NCBI RefSeq assembly: GCF_947497935.1
Contig: NZ_CANMIO010000018.1
Span: forward strand, 1-64,000
Reading direction: 5' to 3'
Source: an uncultured Shewanella sp.
Lineage (GTDB): Bacteria > Pseudomonadota > Gammaproteobacteria > Enterobacterales > Shewanellaceae
Length of the DNA stretch: 64,000 nucleotides
In this document: one piece after another, positions 18,248-27,556 of the stretch
How positions within the stretch are numbered: the stretch's first letter is position 1
Layout: each line of letters starts with the position of its first letter
Made by a program: the position numbers and the translations under genes
The notes under the pieces: generated by a model
What the model saw: only the letters and a program-made list of their open reading frames with translations
The model's database searches: none
Told to the model about the DNA's origin: nothing

Positions 18248-20305
18248 ATGAATAAAGTACACAGGCTATCAGTGCTTGCTGCCGCGCTAGTCAGCAGCAG
18301 CTTTTCCGCCATGGCGGCAGATAGAACTCACGACATCACCATAGATGACTTCTTCGATATCGGTAACATGGGCTCAGTGACTCTTAGTCCAAATGGTAAA
18401 CAAGCCGTTTGGTTGGAATCTCGCTGGGACAAAGAACTCGATAAAAGCCAACGTGATTTATGGTTGCTCGACACTAAATCTCGTCAATCCAAGCGCATGA
18501 CCTTCACCAACGAGAGTGAATCTAGTCCTCAATGGAGTCCAGATGGTGCGTATGTCTATTACCTTGGTAAAATAAAGCAAGAAGGTGCAAAGGCGCCTTT
18601 CAACGGTAAAACCCAGGTATTCCGTTTATCTGTCAATACTGGCGATAGCCAGCCTATGACTAAAGAAGTTGAAGGCGTCAATGGCTTTGAACTTAGCCAA
18701 GACGGCAAAAGCTTATATTTTCTTGCCACTAAAACTACAACTGATAAAGATCAGTGGGCAGCTATGCGTGCCAATCACAGTGCCCCCAAGTATGGCCACG
18801 GTGAACAAAAAACCAATCCGCTATATCAACTCGACCTTGAGCATTTCAAACAAAAGCTCATCTTAGACGATGACAAAGTCGTGTGGGAATTTAAGGTCAG
18901 CCAAGATGGCAGTAAAATTGCCCGCATCACCACCACAGATAATGAACTGGTGTTTTTAGAAGGTTGGTCAGACGTTGAGATTTTTGATACTAAAACCAAA
19001 CAAAATAGTGTGCTAGCAGACACTCAGTGGCGAGATAATGCGCCCTCAGCTTATGGCTGGCTACTTGGGCTAGCATGGCAAGACAACACTGAGCTTGCCT
19101 TTAGAATCGATTTCGATGGTCACCCAGGTCAACTATTTATCGCTAATGCTAAATCAACCGACAAGCCATCACTAGAGATCACCCGTCCTGGCGATGTCAC
19201 CCTCACATCAAGCGATTTGACTTGGCGCCCCAATAGCGATGAGATCTGCTACCGCGGCGCCGATCATGGACGCGTCAAACTGTTCTGTACTGAAATCGAT
19301 GATGGTGAGCAGGGCGATACTCGCACCGTGATCCCGGGGGATATGGTTATCGGCAGCTATAGCTTTAGCCAAAATGGCAAGTCCGTTGCCTTTAGCCACA
19401 ACGGTTTAGATCATTTCTCCGATATGTTTATCGCCGACGCGAACAGCAGCCGTGCAAAGCCTAAGCGTCTCACCAATATCAACCCACAAGTCGATAGCTG
19501 GAAGCTGCCACAAGTCTCTATCGTCAAGTGGACGGCGCCCGATGGCGCTGTGGTTGAAGGCATATTAGATCTACCAGCAGGCTATAATAAGGAAGATGGT
19601 CCACTGCCATTAATCGTCCAGATTCATGGCGGCCCAACTTCTGCCACCCCTTATGCGCTTCAGCATAGATCCTATGGTCGCTCAACTTTCACCGCTAAGG
19701 GCTGGGCATTACTATCACCCAATTACCGTGGCTCTACTAGCTATGGCGATAAGTTCTTAACCGATCTCGTCGGCCGCGAACACGATATCGAAGTCAAAGA
19801 TATTATGGCGGGTGTCGATCAACTCATCGCTGACGGTATTGTCGATGGCGACAAGATGGCGGTAATGGGATGGAGTAATGGTGGCTACCTCACCAATGCA
19901 ATTATTAGTACGAATAATCGCTTTAAAGCCGCCAGTTCTGGCGCAGGTGTATTCGATCAACGCCTACAGTGGATGCTAGAAGATACACCTGGTCATGTGG
20001 TCAACTTTATGGAAGGCCTTCCTTGGGAAAAGCCTAAAGCCTATGACCATGGTTCATCGCTAACCTATGCCGATCAGATCAAAACACCGACCTTAATCCA
20101 CATAGGTGAAGGTGATCAGCGCGTCCCCCTAGGGCATGCACAAGGTTTATATCGCGCGCTACACCACTACCTAAATGTACCTGTAGAGTTAGTGGTTTAT
20201 CCCGGTGAAGGCCACGGACTAAGCAAGTACCAACATCGTAAAGCCAAGATGGAGTGGGATCAGAAGTGGTTCGAACACTACGTTTTAGGCAAGCCTGTCG
20301 AGTAA
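18248..20305 (+). CDS. Secreted S9-family prolyl oligopeptidase-like serine peptidase
   Basis: 685 aa. Signal peptide to AMA (residue 23). Residues about 30-420 form a WD40-like/beta-propeller region (TolB-like blades such as SPNGKQAVWLES and SPQWSPDGAYVYYLG). The alpha/beta hydrolase domain follows, with oxyanion motif IHGGP, nucleophile S543 in GWSNGGY and catalytic H656 in GEGHGL. Acid is expected near GDQRVPL. It should cleave oligopeptides, probably dipeptidyl or acylaminoacyl type, in the periplasm or outside. AGGA lies eight bases before the ATG. It is a single gene, closed by a terminator at 20329. Confidence 0.92.
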   Translation: MNKVHRLSVLAAALVSSSFSAMAADRTHDITIDDFFDIGNMGSVTLSPNGKQAVWLESRWDKELDKSQRDLWLLDTKSRQSKRMTFTNESESSPQWSPDGAYVYYLGKIKQEGAKAPFNGKTQVFRLSVNTGDSQPMTKEVEGVNGFELSQDGKSLYFLATKTTTDKDQWAAMRANHSAPKYGHGEQKTNPLYQLDLEHFKQKLILDDDKVVWEFKVSQDGSKIARITTTDNELVFLEGWSDVEIFDTKTKQNSVLADTQWRDNAPSAYGWLLGLAWQDNTELAFRIDFDGHPGQLFIANAKSTDKPSLEITRPGDVTLTSSDLTWRPNSDEICYRGADHGRVKLFCTEIDDGEQGDTRTVIPGDMVIGSYSFSQNGKSVAFSHNGLDHFSDMFIADANSSRAKPKRLTNINPQVDSWKLPQVSIVKWTAPDGAVVEGILDLPAGYNKEDGPLPLIVQIHGGPTSATPYALQHRSYGRSTFTAKGWALLSPNYRGSTSYGDKFLTDLVGREHDIEVKDIMAGVDQLIADGIVDGDKMAVMGWSNGGYLTNAIISTNNRFKAASSGAGVFDQRLQWMLEDTPGHVVNFMEGLPWEKPKAYDHGSSLTYADQIKTPTLIHIGEGDQRVPLGHAQGLYRALHHYLNVPVELVVYPGEGHGLSKYQHRKAKMEWDQKWFEHYVLGKPVE

Positions 20306-20328
20306 ACACTCGAGCTTAAGTTATGTTT

Positions 20329-20351
20329 AAAGCGCCCTTGTTGGCGCTTTT
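20329..20351 (+). terminator. Rho-independent terminator after the S9 peptidase gene
   Basis: AAAGCGCC (20329-20336) pairs with GGCGCTTT (20343-20350) across a six-base loop and is followed by a T-rich tail. Confidence 0.85.
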
Positions 20352-20444
20352 ATTTTGGACATAGCAACGACTTTAAGTGTATTCACTTTCTATTCAGTAA
20401 CGCTATGCTAAGGTTTAGCCAGATAACTAGATTAGGAGAGATTA

Positions 20445-21011
20445 ATGACAGGTTTTATTAAGAAAATCACCGCTAGCTTATGTCTACTTGCTAGTGTACT
20501 GATAGCACCGCAAGCACTAGCCGAAGACGCTTATGCGCAAGCTAAAAGCACTTTTCAACAAGCTAATGAAACCCAAAAATTCTTCGATACAGCCTATGGC
20601 TACGCACTGTTTCCGACGGTAGGAAAAGGTGGCATAGGTATTGGTGCCGCTTACGGAAAAGGTCAAGTCTATCGAGGCGGTAGCTATACTGGCAATACCA
20701 GCTTAACCCAGCTTTCTTTTGGTTTTCAGCTAGGCGGACAAGCCTACAGCGAGATCATCTTCTTTAAAGATGAAGCCGCCTATAAAGACTTTACCAGTGG
20801 TAGTTTCGAGTTTGGCGCACAAGCTTCAGCCGTAGCCATTACTATAGGTGCCAATGCGCAAGCAGGCACAACTGGTAACTCTGCGGGTGCGGGAAAAGGA
20901 GCAGCTAAAGCAGCTTATATCAATGGTATGGCAGTGTTTACTGTTGCCAAAGGCGGACTAATGTTTGAAGCCGCACTGGCAGGACAATCTTTTACTTTTG
21001 AAGAGAAGTAA
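20445..21011 (+). CDS. Secreted SYLF/YSC84-family lipid-binding-like protein
   Basis: 188 aa. Signal peptide to ALA (residue 26). The rest is one SYLF domain: helix AKSTFQQANETQKFFDTAYGYALFPTVGKGGIGIG in pieces, then Gly/Ala-rich beta sequence (AYGKGQVYRGG, GGQAYSEIIFF, AVFTVAKGGLMFEAALAGQSF). SYLF domains bind phospholipid in eukaryotic proteins; the bacterial secreted versions are of unclear function. AGGAGA precedes the ATG. The gene is followed at once by a heptanucleotide array. Confidence 0.88.
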   Translation: MTGFIKKITASLCLLASVLIAPQALAEDAYAQAKSTFQQANETQKFFDTAYGYALFPTVGKGGIGIGAAYGKGQVYRGGSYTGNTSLTQLSFGFQLGGQAYSEIIFFKDEAAYKDFTSGSFEFGAQASAVAITIGANAQAGTTGNSAGAGKGAAKAAYINGMAVFTVAKGGLMFEAALAGQSFTFEEK

Positions 21012-21020
21012 GGAACAAGA

Positions 21021-21099
21021 AGGTTCTAGGTTCTAGGTTCTAGGTTCTAGGTTCTAGGTTCTAGGTTCTAGGTTCTAGGTTCTAGGTTCTAGGTTCTAG
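21021..21099. repeat. Heptanucleotide tandem array AGGTTCT, 11.3 copies
   Basis: Eleven perfect AGGTTCT units (21021-21097) plus AG. It lies between the convergent stops of the SYLF gene and the gene at 21141, outside any coding frame. The copies are identical, which suggests recent expansion by slippage. The last unit pairs with an inverted copy at 21110-21120. Confidence 0.97.
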
Positions 21100-21120
21100 C
21101 AATTAAAAACTAGAACCTAG
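21089..21120. terminator. Hairpin at the end of the heptanucleotide array
   Basis: CTAGGTTCTAG (21089-21099) and CTAGAACCTAG (21110-21120) are exact inverted copies around a 10-base A-rich loop. There is no T-run, so it may be only a weak terminator or simply a repeat-derived structure. Any of the 11 array units could pair with the single inverted copy. Confidence 0.5.
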
Positions 21121-21140
21121 ACACATCAAAGCTGAGTCCG

Positions 21141-21725
21141 CTATTTATGACCCCAAGGTACAGGTGGCAAATCGACAGGCTTAGTCAGATCGAAATCCAC
21201 TCTAAAATCGCGGTTTTCTCGGGTTAAGCGATAGGTAAACTCTTGCGGCTTAACATACATGTGCCACACATTCGTCACCGACACATCTAAGCCATTTTCT
21301 CTAAAATTATTAATCGAGTAGGCATCCACAGGGAAGGACTGCTCGGTATCACTGCCCATATCAGCGGTCATACCGCCATACATAGTCACCTTATCCTCGC
21401 TACCGTCTTTATGGCGATGATCGTGTGCGAGATGTAAACCGTAAGGCGTCTTAGTGATCACCCAAGTGCGAGAGTGGTCATCGCCAACATGAAATGGCAC
21501 TTTTAACACGGTATCGCTGCACTCACGCACATGCATCACCAACTTTTTTCCGCTAAACGCAGAGTCTGCACTATTACCCGCCGTCACCGTACCTTCAAAG
21601 GCTTTACCGCAGTGGGCTGATAAGTTGTCAAAAAAAGCAGTTTGCTCCGAAGTCACTGCCAACGCAGGTGTTGCAAAGCTTGCTGCTGCGATTAACGCAA
21701 AATGTGAGTATTTTATTGTTTTCAT
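21141..21725 (-). CDS. Secreted protein of unknown function
   Basis: 194 aa. Signal peptide to ALA (residue 23). The mature part has two conserved-looking cysteines (SAHCGKAFEG and VRECSDTV), a His-rich HLAHDHRHKDGSED (about 118-131) and a tail rich in charged and aromatic residues (TYRLTRENRDFRVDFDLTKP). I recognise the pattern as a conserved hypothetical periplasmic protein but know no function. The His/Asp cluster could bind a metal; that is only a guess. GGAGAT lies before the ATG. Confidence 0.75.
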   Translation of the reverse strand: MKTIKYSHFALIAAASFATPALAVTSEQTAFFDNLSAHCGKAFEGTVTAGNSADSAFSGKKLVMHVRECSDTVLKVPFHVGDDHSRTWVITKTPYGLHLAHDHRHKDGSEDKVTMYGGMTADMGSDTEQSFPVDAYSINNFRENGLDVSVTNVWHMYVKPQEFTYRLTRENRDFRVDFDLTKPVDLPPVPWGHK

Positions 21726-22090
21726 TATTATCTCCGATGATTTGTGACTAACACTATCACAAAGAGATAAATTTTAGCTGAAGTGATTTTAGACTTAACC
21801 GAGTAGAAAAGTCCCCTCAGCGAAAACAATGCCGAGGGGAAAGATTGCAGGATGATACGAATTGAGTGTGATCAAGGCGATATTCCTGCAAACGCCACAC
21901 AGGAGCTACCGCCAGCCCTGACAAACACATAAAAATCTATCGAGCTTGTCAGTTACACCTAACGGTAATACCTCAACAACCCCACTATCGCCTTTCAATG
22001 TGGACTGCTGTAAGTTTTGGATATATCTTCGCCTCTTTCATAGCGCGTATCTATAAAAAGGAGGCATTGTAAATACGGCTTTCGCCTTCT
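21726..22090. other. Intergenic region upstream of the secreted unknown and downstream of the TtrA-like gene
   Basis: 365 bases. It holds a hairpin at 21813-21839 (CCCCTCAGC / GCCGAGGGG, one mismatch), which on the minus strand is followed by CTTTTC and may end transcripts from the TtrA-like gene. No credible open frame was seen, notably no TtrC-like membrane subunit. Confidence 0.6.
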
Positions 22091-25000
22091 CTACGCTTTC
22101 TCCACGCGGATAGGGATCCCGTGACGGCAGTTAGCCCCCGTCCAGTAATCGTTTAACATGCTCGCAGTTTGCTTACGGGTAGGATCTGAAGGGATCATTT
22201 GATTGATCGCCACCCCCCCCGCTCGCTCTTTGAGAGCCGCTAATTTCTCGCCATTGATGATCCTGTCGTCACCGCCAAAGCCTTGTGAGTGACCAAATCC
22301 GTGGGATACACATACTGCGCCCGGTGCAACACCAAAGTCAGTTTGCAATAGACCTGTAGCTGGTTTGCCATTAGCAGTCACTAACCTTACGGTATCGCCG
22401 TCTTTTAGGTTTTGCTGCTTGGCAGTTTCTTCATTCATAAACACAAAGTTGGTCGGGCTGATCTCTGCGATGCGCTTATAAGCTACCGCATAATTTGAGC
22501 GCACCGTGGCCTTGTAACTTGAAAACAGCAGCGGATACTCAGATGCTGGCCAGTGACTATCCCAGCTATCACCATTCCAGAATCTATGTTCGTGATAGGT
22601 AATGTTGCCCGGATAGTGTTCACCTGAATACGCATGACGCAACTGCGCTACCGCCTCATGGTAAAGCTGCAGACACTTTGGCCCCGCGCCTTTAATAAAG
22701 TCGCCATCGTAGCGCTCATCGGCAACATAGTAGCCACCACGGGATAATAGTGCTTCAACCTCACGAGCTTCAGTCGCAGTCAATCTTGGCGTAAGCGGCT
22801 TCATAGCATAATCCAATCCAGCCCACTGTCTGTCTTCTGCTGTCACTGTCGGCAGGTTTTCACACTGAGATGCCACGTTTGCGAGGTATTTTGCGTGCCA
22901 ATCTTCGAAGCAAAGCAGATCGGCTTTGCTACCATCAGCATGGGCAATCGCGCCCTTACCAAATCCAGGGAGCTGCATATCCAGCGCAATATCAACGAGT
23001 AACTGCTCCATACAAACGTGCTGACCCGCGGCATTCTTCACGGTTCTTGGAGTAACAAGTGGGGCAGCAGCCACCACCCCTAGCATATGTGAGCCCCACA
23101 TACGGTCGGCTGCATACTCTTCAAGCATTGAGCGATCAGGAATGAAATAGTCGGCGTAGCGATTGGTCTCATTCATATGGCAATCGATACCGATAATCAA
23201 AGGCAGACGCTTAGGATCGGCAATACTAGCAACCACCTCTTGGCTAATCGATGCAGCGCTGTAAAGGAAGTTATTACGCCAATTGAACAGCACCTTAGCT
23301 TGATAGGGATCGTTATTAGCGTGACTCGTCCATTGCTCTGCCGCATTCATTGCGGGCAACACCTCATGCCAAGGTGTACTCGCAGGGTATGGGTTTTCGC
23401 CTTTAGCGACCTTCTGCTTATATTCCGTTGATGACTCATAGGCGCCATCTCGGCAGGCATTCACCACACCATCTAGGCTGACACCATTATCGATATTCGC
23501 CAGATCGTAACGGCCTTCCATGCCGCCAATTGGGCCATTACCGTAAATAGCGCCACCTTTAGCATCGTGGCTGCCCACCAAGGTATTTAGGGTTGCCCAG
23601 ATCCAGCCCATCACAAAACCATCCGATGAGTTAGTACCACCATTGCCTGCCACACAGGCTTTACGGCCATATTGACCTAAATCTTTAGCCACTTGACGCA
23701 TCGCATCAACACTAATCCCCGACTTAGCCGCGTACTCTTGCATGCTGGTGCGCTGCGCTTCTTGTCGTAATAGATAAAGCGATGACGCTAACTTCACCCT
23801 ACGACCCGACTTATCTTTTATGGTCTTACTGATAAATAACTCTGCCTTGTTGCCAGACTCTGCCGCCACCAAGGTATCACTTCCGGCTTTAACAATAATG
23901 GCTTCATCACCACCTAAACCAAAGTCTTTCGCCTTAGCGAAACGGCGGTAATCAGGATGTTTAGGATCGACAACCACCAAGTGACCAGCATTGGTATAAT
24001 TAAGCTCGCTCGCAGCTTTGGCCGCTTTCTCACTCGCGCCTTCTAGGTGAACCTTGTTAAACCAACCTTCCTCCAGCATGGTGCGGATAACCCCAAAGGC
24101 GAATGCCGCATCTTGGCCCGGCTTTACCGCTAACCAAGTAGCATTGGTATCGGCAGCCACCGTGGTGCGCAGTAACGGATCGACACATACATACTTAAAC
24201 TTTCTATCAACCCGGCTATCGGCCAAGCCACGGCCAACACGGTTAAGGCTGACACCTGAAGAACCCGGGCTCGTTCCCATAAATAGGCCATATTCGACAT
24301 TTTCCCAGTCAACATCGTTGAGCCACTCTTCAAAGCCTGCTGCCATGCCTAAGCTATAGCCTGTCGCCTGCGCCGCACCGCAATAGGCGTGCTTAGTACC
24401 TAAGTTGCTTGTGCCCCAAGACTGCTGCATAAAGCGCGCATAGAAACTGCCACGCAAAGTATCTTCGGCGCAATAAGTCGCAAATAGATGGTTAGCCGCG
24501 CTGCCAAATTCAGGAAAGCCAGGCTTAACTTGCTTATCGAGCTGGCGCAGACTACGCAGCCCTTCAACATGGCCTTCACCAAACAGATCACCGCCTTGTA
24601 AAATCTCTTGCAGCGCCTGCTCATAACTAATGGTTACCCAGCGACCTTCACCACGCTTGCCGTCACGTTTAAGTACCTGAGTGACTCGGCGCTCATCATC
24701 TACTGAATCGGCGCAACTGGCACCTTTGGCGCAAGTCGTTGCACGATTTTTAAGGCCATTCTCACCCGCTAATGCGATATAACTCTGCTTCACACTGGTG
24801 TCGATTGGCAATGGTGAACCAGAGTTATTTTCACAATATGGGTTGCCGCCCACCTTGAGTATTTTGTCATTCTTATCATCAATACGTACGCGTAAGCCGC
24901 AAATATTGTAGCAACTAAAACAACGTGAATATGCCGTGCGCACACCCGGTGTTAGCTGCCAATCACCATTAGCATCTTGCTGGCATTCCGCTGGGATCGG

Positions 25001-25126
25001 GTGGCCAAAGCAGCTTACATCTTGGCTGCGTGCAGGGTGTATTGGCTGCGTTTTTTCACCACAGCCCACTGTGGCAGCCGCAACTGAGACAACGCCCGCT
25101 TGGGTTAAAAATTTACGTCTATCCAT
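22091..25126 (-). CDS. ttrA: Molybdopterin oxidoreductase catalytic subunit, TtrA/ArrA-like (probable tetrathionate reductase)
   Basis: 1011 aa. A Tat-type leader (MDRRKFLTQAG) precedes a [4Fe-4S] site C69-x2-C72-x3-C76 with C132 (CAKG) as the fourth ligand, then the Mo-bisPGD fold. A candidate Mo ligand is C249 in KHAYCGAAQ. The length near 1000 residues and insert phrases (VDPLLRTTVAADTNATWLAVKPGQDAAFAFG in pieces) fit tetrathionate reductase TtrA better than arsenate reductase ArrA (about 850 aa). The partner Fe-S subunit gene ends nine bases upstream, and its stop overlaps the AGGAG of this gene. No TtrC-type quinol anchor follows. Exported as a folded complex to the periplasm. The substrate assignment is uncertain. 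Confidence 0.65.
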   Translation of the reverse strand: MDRRKFLTQAGVVSVAAATVGCGEKTQPIHPARSQDVSCFGHPIPAECQQDANGDWQLTPGVRTAYSRCFSCYNICGLRVRIDDKNDKILKVGGNPYCENNSGSPLPIDTSVKQSYIALAGENGLKNRATTCAKGASCADSVDDERRVTQVLKRDGKRGEGRWVTISYEQALQEILQGGDLFGEGHVEGLRSLRQLDKQVKPGFPEFGSAANHLFATYCAEDTLRGSFYARFMQQSWGTSNLGTKHAYCGAAQATGYSLGMAAGFEEWLNDVDWENVEYGLFMGTSPGSSGVSLNRVGRGLADSRVDRKFKYVCVDPLLRTTVAADTNATWLAVKPGQDAAFAFGVIRTMLEEGWFNKVHLEGASEKAAKAASELNYTNAGHLVVVDPKHPDYRRFAKAKDFGLGGDEAIIVKAGSDTLVAAESGNKAELFISKTIKDKSGRRVKLASSLYLLRQEAQRTSMQEYAAKSGISVDAMRQVAKDLGQYGRKACVAGNGGTNSSDGFVMGWIWATLNTLVGSHDAKGGAIYGNGPIGGMEGRYDLANIDNGVSLDGVVNACRDGAYESSTEYKQKVAKGENPYPASTPWHEVLPAMNAAEQWTSHANNDPYQAKVLFNWRNNFLYSAASISQEVVASIADPKRLPLIIGIDCHMNETNRYADYFIPDRSMLEEYAADRMWGSHMLGVVAAAPLVTPRTVKNAAGQHVCMEQLLVDIALDMQLPGFGKGAIAHADGSKADLLCFEDWHAKYLANVASQCENLPTVTAEDRQWAGLDYAMKPLTPRLTATEAREVEALLSRGGYYVADERYDGDFIKGAGPKCLQLYHEAVAQLRHAYSGEHYPGNITYHEHRFWNGDSWDSHWPASEYPLLFSSYKATVRSNYAVAYKRIAEISPTNFVFMNEETAKQQNLKDGDTVRLVTANGKPATGLLQTDFGVAPGAVCVSHGFGHSQGFGGDDRIINGEKLAALKERAGGVAINQMIPSDPTRKQTASMLNDYWTGANCRHGIPIRVEKA

Positions 25127-25135
25127 TATTAGCTC

Positions 25136-25831
25136 CTAGCGTTGCCATTCGAGGAAATTAAGTGACAAGATCTGTTTATCCTGAGGTTGCTCAGGTAAAC
25201 CTATGTAGAAAATATTCGGCTTAGTGCCAGCGTCGGCCAACATGGCGTACACCTTATTGTCGCGTACCAATTGAGAAACCTTGCTAGTGGAATCATTAAG
25301 GTCGCCAAAGTTGCGCGCTTCACCAATACAGGTTTCTACGCATGCAGGCAGTAATCCTGCCGATGTACGGTGAATACAGAAGTTGCACTTTTCTGGTGGA
25401 GAGTTAAGGGTTTCATCTTTACGTCTAGCTCCGTAAGGACAGGCATCGACACAAAGCTGACAATGAATACACTCATCATGATTAATCACCACAATGCCAT
25501 CTTCCTTGCGCTTATAGGTCGCTTCAACGGGACAAACATACACACAAGCTGGGTTATCACACTGGTTACACTGGTTTGGTAGTGCCAATGTGGCTAAGCC
25601 CGTTTCGGTTTCAATCGCAGCCTGATTGACTCGGGTACGACAACGCCCCACATCAGTTTGGTTTTCCATCGCACAGGAAACGGTACAAGATAGACAGCCT
25701 GTGCAACGGCGAACATCAAACACCATCGCCAACCGTTTACCTGGAGTTTTAGCTTGAAGTTGAGCACTGGGGATCAATGTTAACATTGCACCACCAGCAG
25801 CCATTTTTAAAATGGAACGTCTATCCAACAT
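25136..25831 (-). CDS. ttrB: Periplasmic four-cluster Fe-S subunit, TtrB-like
   Basis: 231 aa. Tat-type leader (MLDRRSILKMAAGG) and four cysteine groups: C-x2-C-x2-C-x3-C at CTGCLSCTVSC, CNQCDNPACVYVC, CIHCQLCVDAC and CNFC with later CVETC. It carries electrons from a quinol oxidase partner to the catalytic subunit encoded next. Gene order B then A matches the ttrBCA order with C missing; arsenate reductase operons usually run A then B. AAGGAA lies before the ATG. Inference: in a Shewanella background the tetraheme quinol dehydrogenase CymA, encoded elsewhere, could feed this pair. Confidence 0.8.
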   Translation of the reverse strand: MLDRRSILKMAAGGAMLTLIPSAQLQAKTPGKRLAMVFDVRRCTGCLSCTVSCAMENQTDVGRCRTRVNQAAIETETGLATLALPNQCNQCDNPACVYVCPVEATYKRKEDGIVVINHDECIHCQLCVDACPYGARRKDETLNSPPEKCNFCIHRTSAGLLPACVETCIGEARNFGDLNDSTSKVSQLVRDNKVYAMLADAGTKPNIFYIGLPEQPQDKQILSLNFLEWQR

Positions 25832-26384
25832 AATTATTCCTTATTATGAATACAGCAAAGATTACTGGCATCACGTATAAAAACTTTATATTTAAAATAC
25901 ACTCAAAAATATAAAGTTATAAACAAAGGCTTAATTTAAAAAACGAATATCAACGAAAGATCACAATAGGAAAATAATTTAAATTTTTATGAAATAAAAT
26001 CTAGAGATGGTTTTTCATCCATAAAAAACAATAATCCAAATCTAAAAAACAATGCTGAACATCTAAGTACTACGAATTAAAAATAATACACAAATCACAT
26101 AACGCAACAAGAAAGAAATCAAAAACAAATAGTTACCAAGACACAGCTCTCTAAACAAACTGTACTATCGTTCCACTTAATAAGTGAAAAACCTTTCACA
26201 AAACTGTTTACAGATATATCTATAGCAAATATCACAAACTGCAATTTGCTAAAATTAAAATGTAAAACACGAGAGCCATATCAAATATACAAAAATAAGC
26301 TTATTAAAAATGTGACTTACAACACTGCATATAAAAACTCATATATAGATTATATTAACCAATATATTTCAGCCGGAATTCACC
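25832..26384. other. Very AT-rich intergenic region between ttrB-like gene and LysR gene
   Basis: 553 bases, strikingly AT-rich next to its neighbours, between divergent genes. An inverted repeat GTGAAA-N4-TTTCAC lies at 26184-26199. It resembles a CRP or FNR box only in part, since the spacing is wrong for CRP. No credible protein frame was seen. It probably holds both promoters and may be bent or silenced DNA. Confidence 0.6.
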
Positions 26385-27350
26385 GTGAACAAAATAGACC
26401 AATTAAATTACAACCAATTAAAAGTATTTATTGCTATATATGAACATGGTCAAAGTCATCAGGCTGCAAATGAATTAGGCATGACAGCATCTGGCGTCAG
26501 CCGTACATTAAAAATATTAAGAGACACATTTAAAGATTCACTCTTTATAAGACGCTGCTCCGGTTTTATTGCCACAGAAAAAACTCACCAACTCATTCCG
26601 ATGGCCAAGAGTCTCGTAGAGCAGTACCAAAAAATAGAGATGCAACACTCGGTATTCACCCCAGCTGAATCGGGAGGGCAATTTGTTATCCACGCCTACG
26701 ATGAGTTTGTCTATGCGGTGCAAAAAGTGGTGCGCAACGATATCTTAACGGAAGCGCCAAATCTCAGGTTCGATGTCCGAGTTCTCACCCATGATTGCAC
26801 CACAGAGTTGGCCAATGGTGATATGGATTTTATCGTCGTCTATGAGGGATTTAACGGTAAGAACCTCAACTACGAAATGTTTAGTGAAACCGATAGCCTT
26901 TATATTCTCGCTAGACGCAATCATCCAGTCTTAAGCCAAGCAATCACTCTCGAAAACCTCTCCCGTTACTCCTGCTTAGAGATCGATAACTACGATGATC
27001 TCAGCTGCCCACTGCTGGTCAACCTATGTCGAGAAAAAGATCTGTGTATGGAAGTTGAAGGCTACACCGACAGTTTAGCTTCGGCCATGCGCCTTCTCAG
27101 TGAAAGCGATGCCATTACTCTGAGTTGTAATCAGTTCACCCGTCAATTCGTCAATATGCTACCCGATATCGATTACGTCAAATTGCCCGAAGAGTTAGCG
27201 CAAAAGTGTCGAATTCGTCGCCGAGAAAACCGCGAAATTGGTAACTATGTATTGTTTGGTAATACCAACCATTCGGCAGCATTTAACTGGGTTAAATCCA
27301 AGCTTATTTGCGGCCTTGAGAGAGAGTGGCGTCTAGCCAGTGAAGACTAG
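26385..27350 (+). CDS. LysR-family regulator (NodD/YbdO-like branch) between two Mo-enzyme loci
   Basis: 321 aa. The winged HTH spans about residues 8-66 (FIAIYEHGQSHQAANELGMTASGVSRTLKILRDTF in pieces). It has the SLFIRRCSGFIATEKTHQL pattern seen in the NodD/SyrM/YbdO branch rather than the more common LFERTGR. The effector domain follows. The start is GTG at 26385, with GGAA about seven bases before it. It is divergent from the TtrB/A-like pair and about 200 bases ahead of the second Mo operon, so it may control either or both. No typical LysR box was identified. Confidence 0.85.
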   Translation: MNKIDQLNYNQLKVFIAIYEHGQSHQAANELGMTASGVSRTLKILRDTFKDSLFIRRCSGFIATEKTHQLIPMAKSLVEQYQKIEMQHSVFTPAESGGQFVIHAYDEFVYAVQKVVRNDILTEAPNLRFDVRVLTHDCTTELANGDMDFIVVYEGFNGKNLNYEMFSETDSLYILARRNHPVLSQAITLENLSRYSCLEIDNYDDLSCPLLVNLCREKDLCMEVEGYTDSLASAMRLLSESDAITLSCNQFTRQFVNMLPDIDYVKLPEELAQKCRIRRRENREIGNYVLFGNTNHSAAFNWVKSKLICGLEREWRLASED

Positions 27351-27447
27351 TGTTTAGTTTCAATCAATAGGGAAAGTCGAACCCAGAATGATGGGAGTTC
27401 TGAGTTTGCAGTTAGAGGAGTTTTAAAAATAAAAATTGTGTGTAACC

Positions 27448-27487
27448 CAGTGAGTACCCGCTACGCCTGAAGCAGGCCCACTCGCTG
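27448..27487 (+). promoter_or_regulatory. Structured leader hairpin before the Mo-enzyme operon
   Basis: CAGTGAGT (27448-27455) can pair with ACTCGCTG (27480-27487, one G-T pair), and inside it GCCTG-AAG-CAGGC (27465-27477) forms a perfect short hairpin. The structure ends 69 bases before the ATG at 27557. It is not followed by a T-run, so it is not a simple terminator. The role is unknown. Confidence 0.35.
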
Positions 27488-27556
27488 AGCAATATTAATG
27501 TCGTCTTTGCTACAAAAATAAATAGTGAACTAACACTATCAAGATGGGGAAAACAT

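Noticed and set aside
21021..21120. CRISPR-like array
   Set aside because: The units are contiguous seven-base copies with no spacers, so this is a simple tandem repeat.
26184..26199. CRP site (GTGA...TCAC)
   Set aside because: The half-sites are eight bases apart instead of six, so it does not fit CRP.
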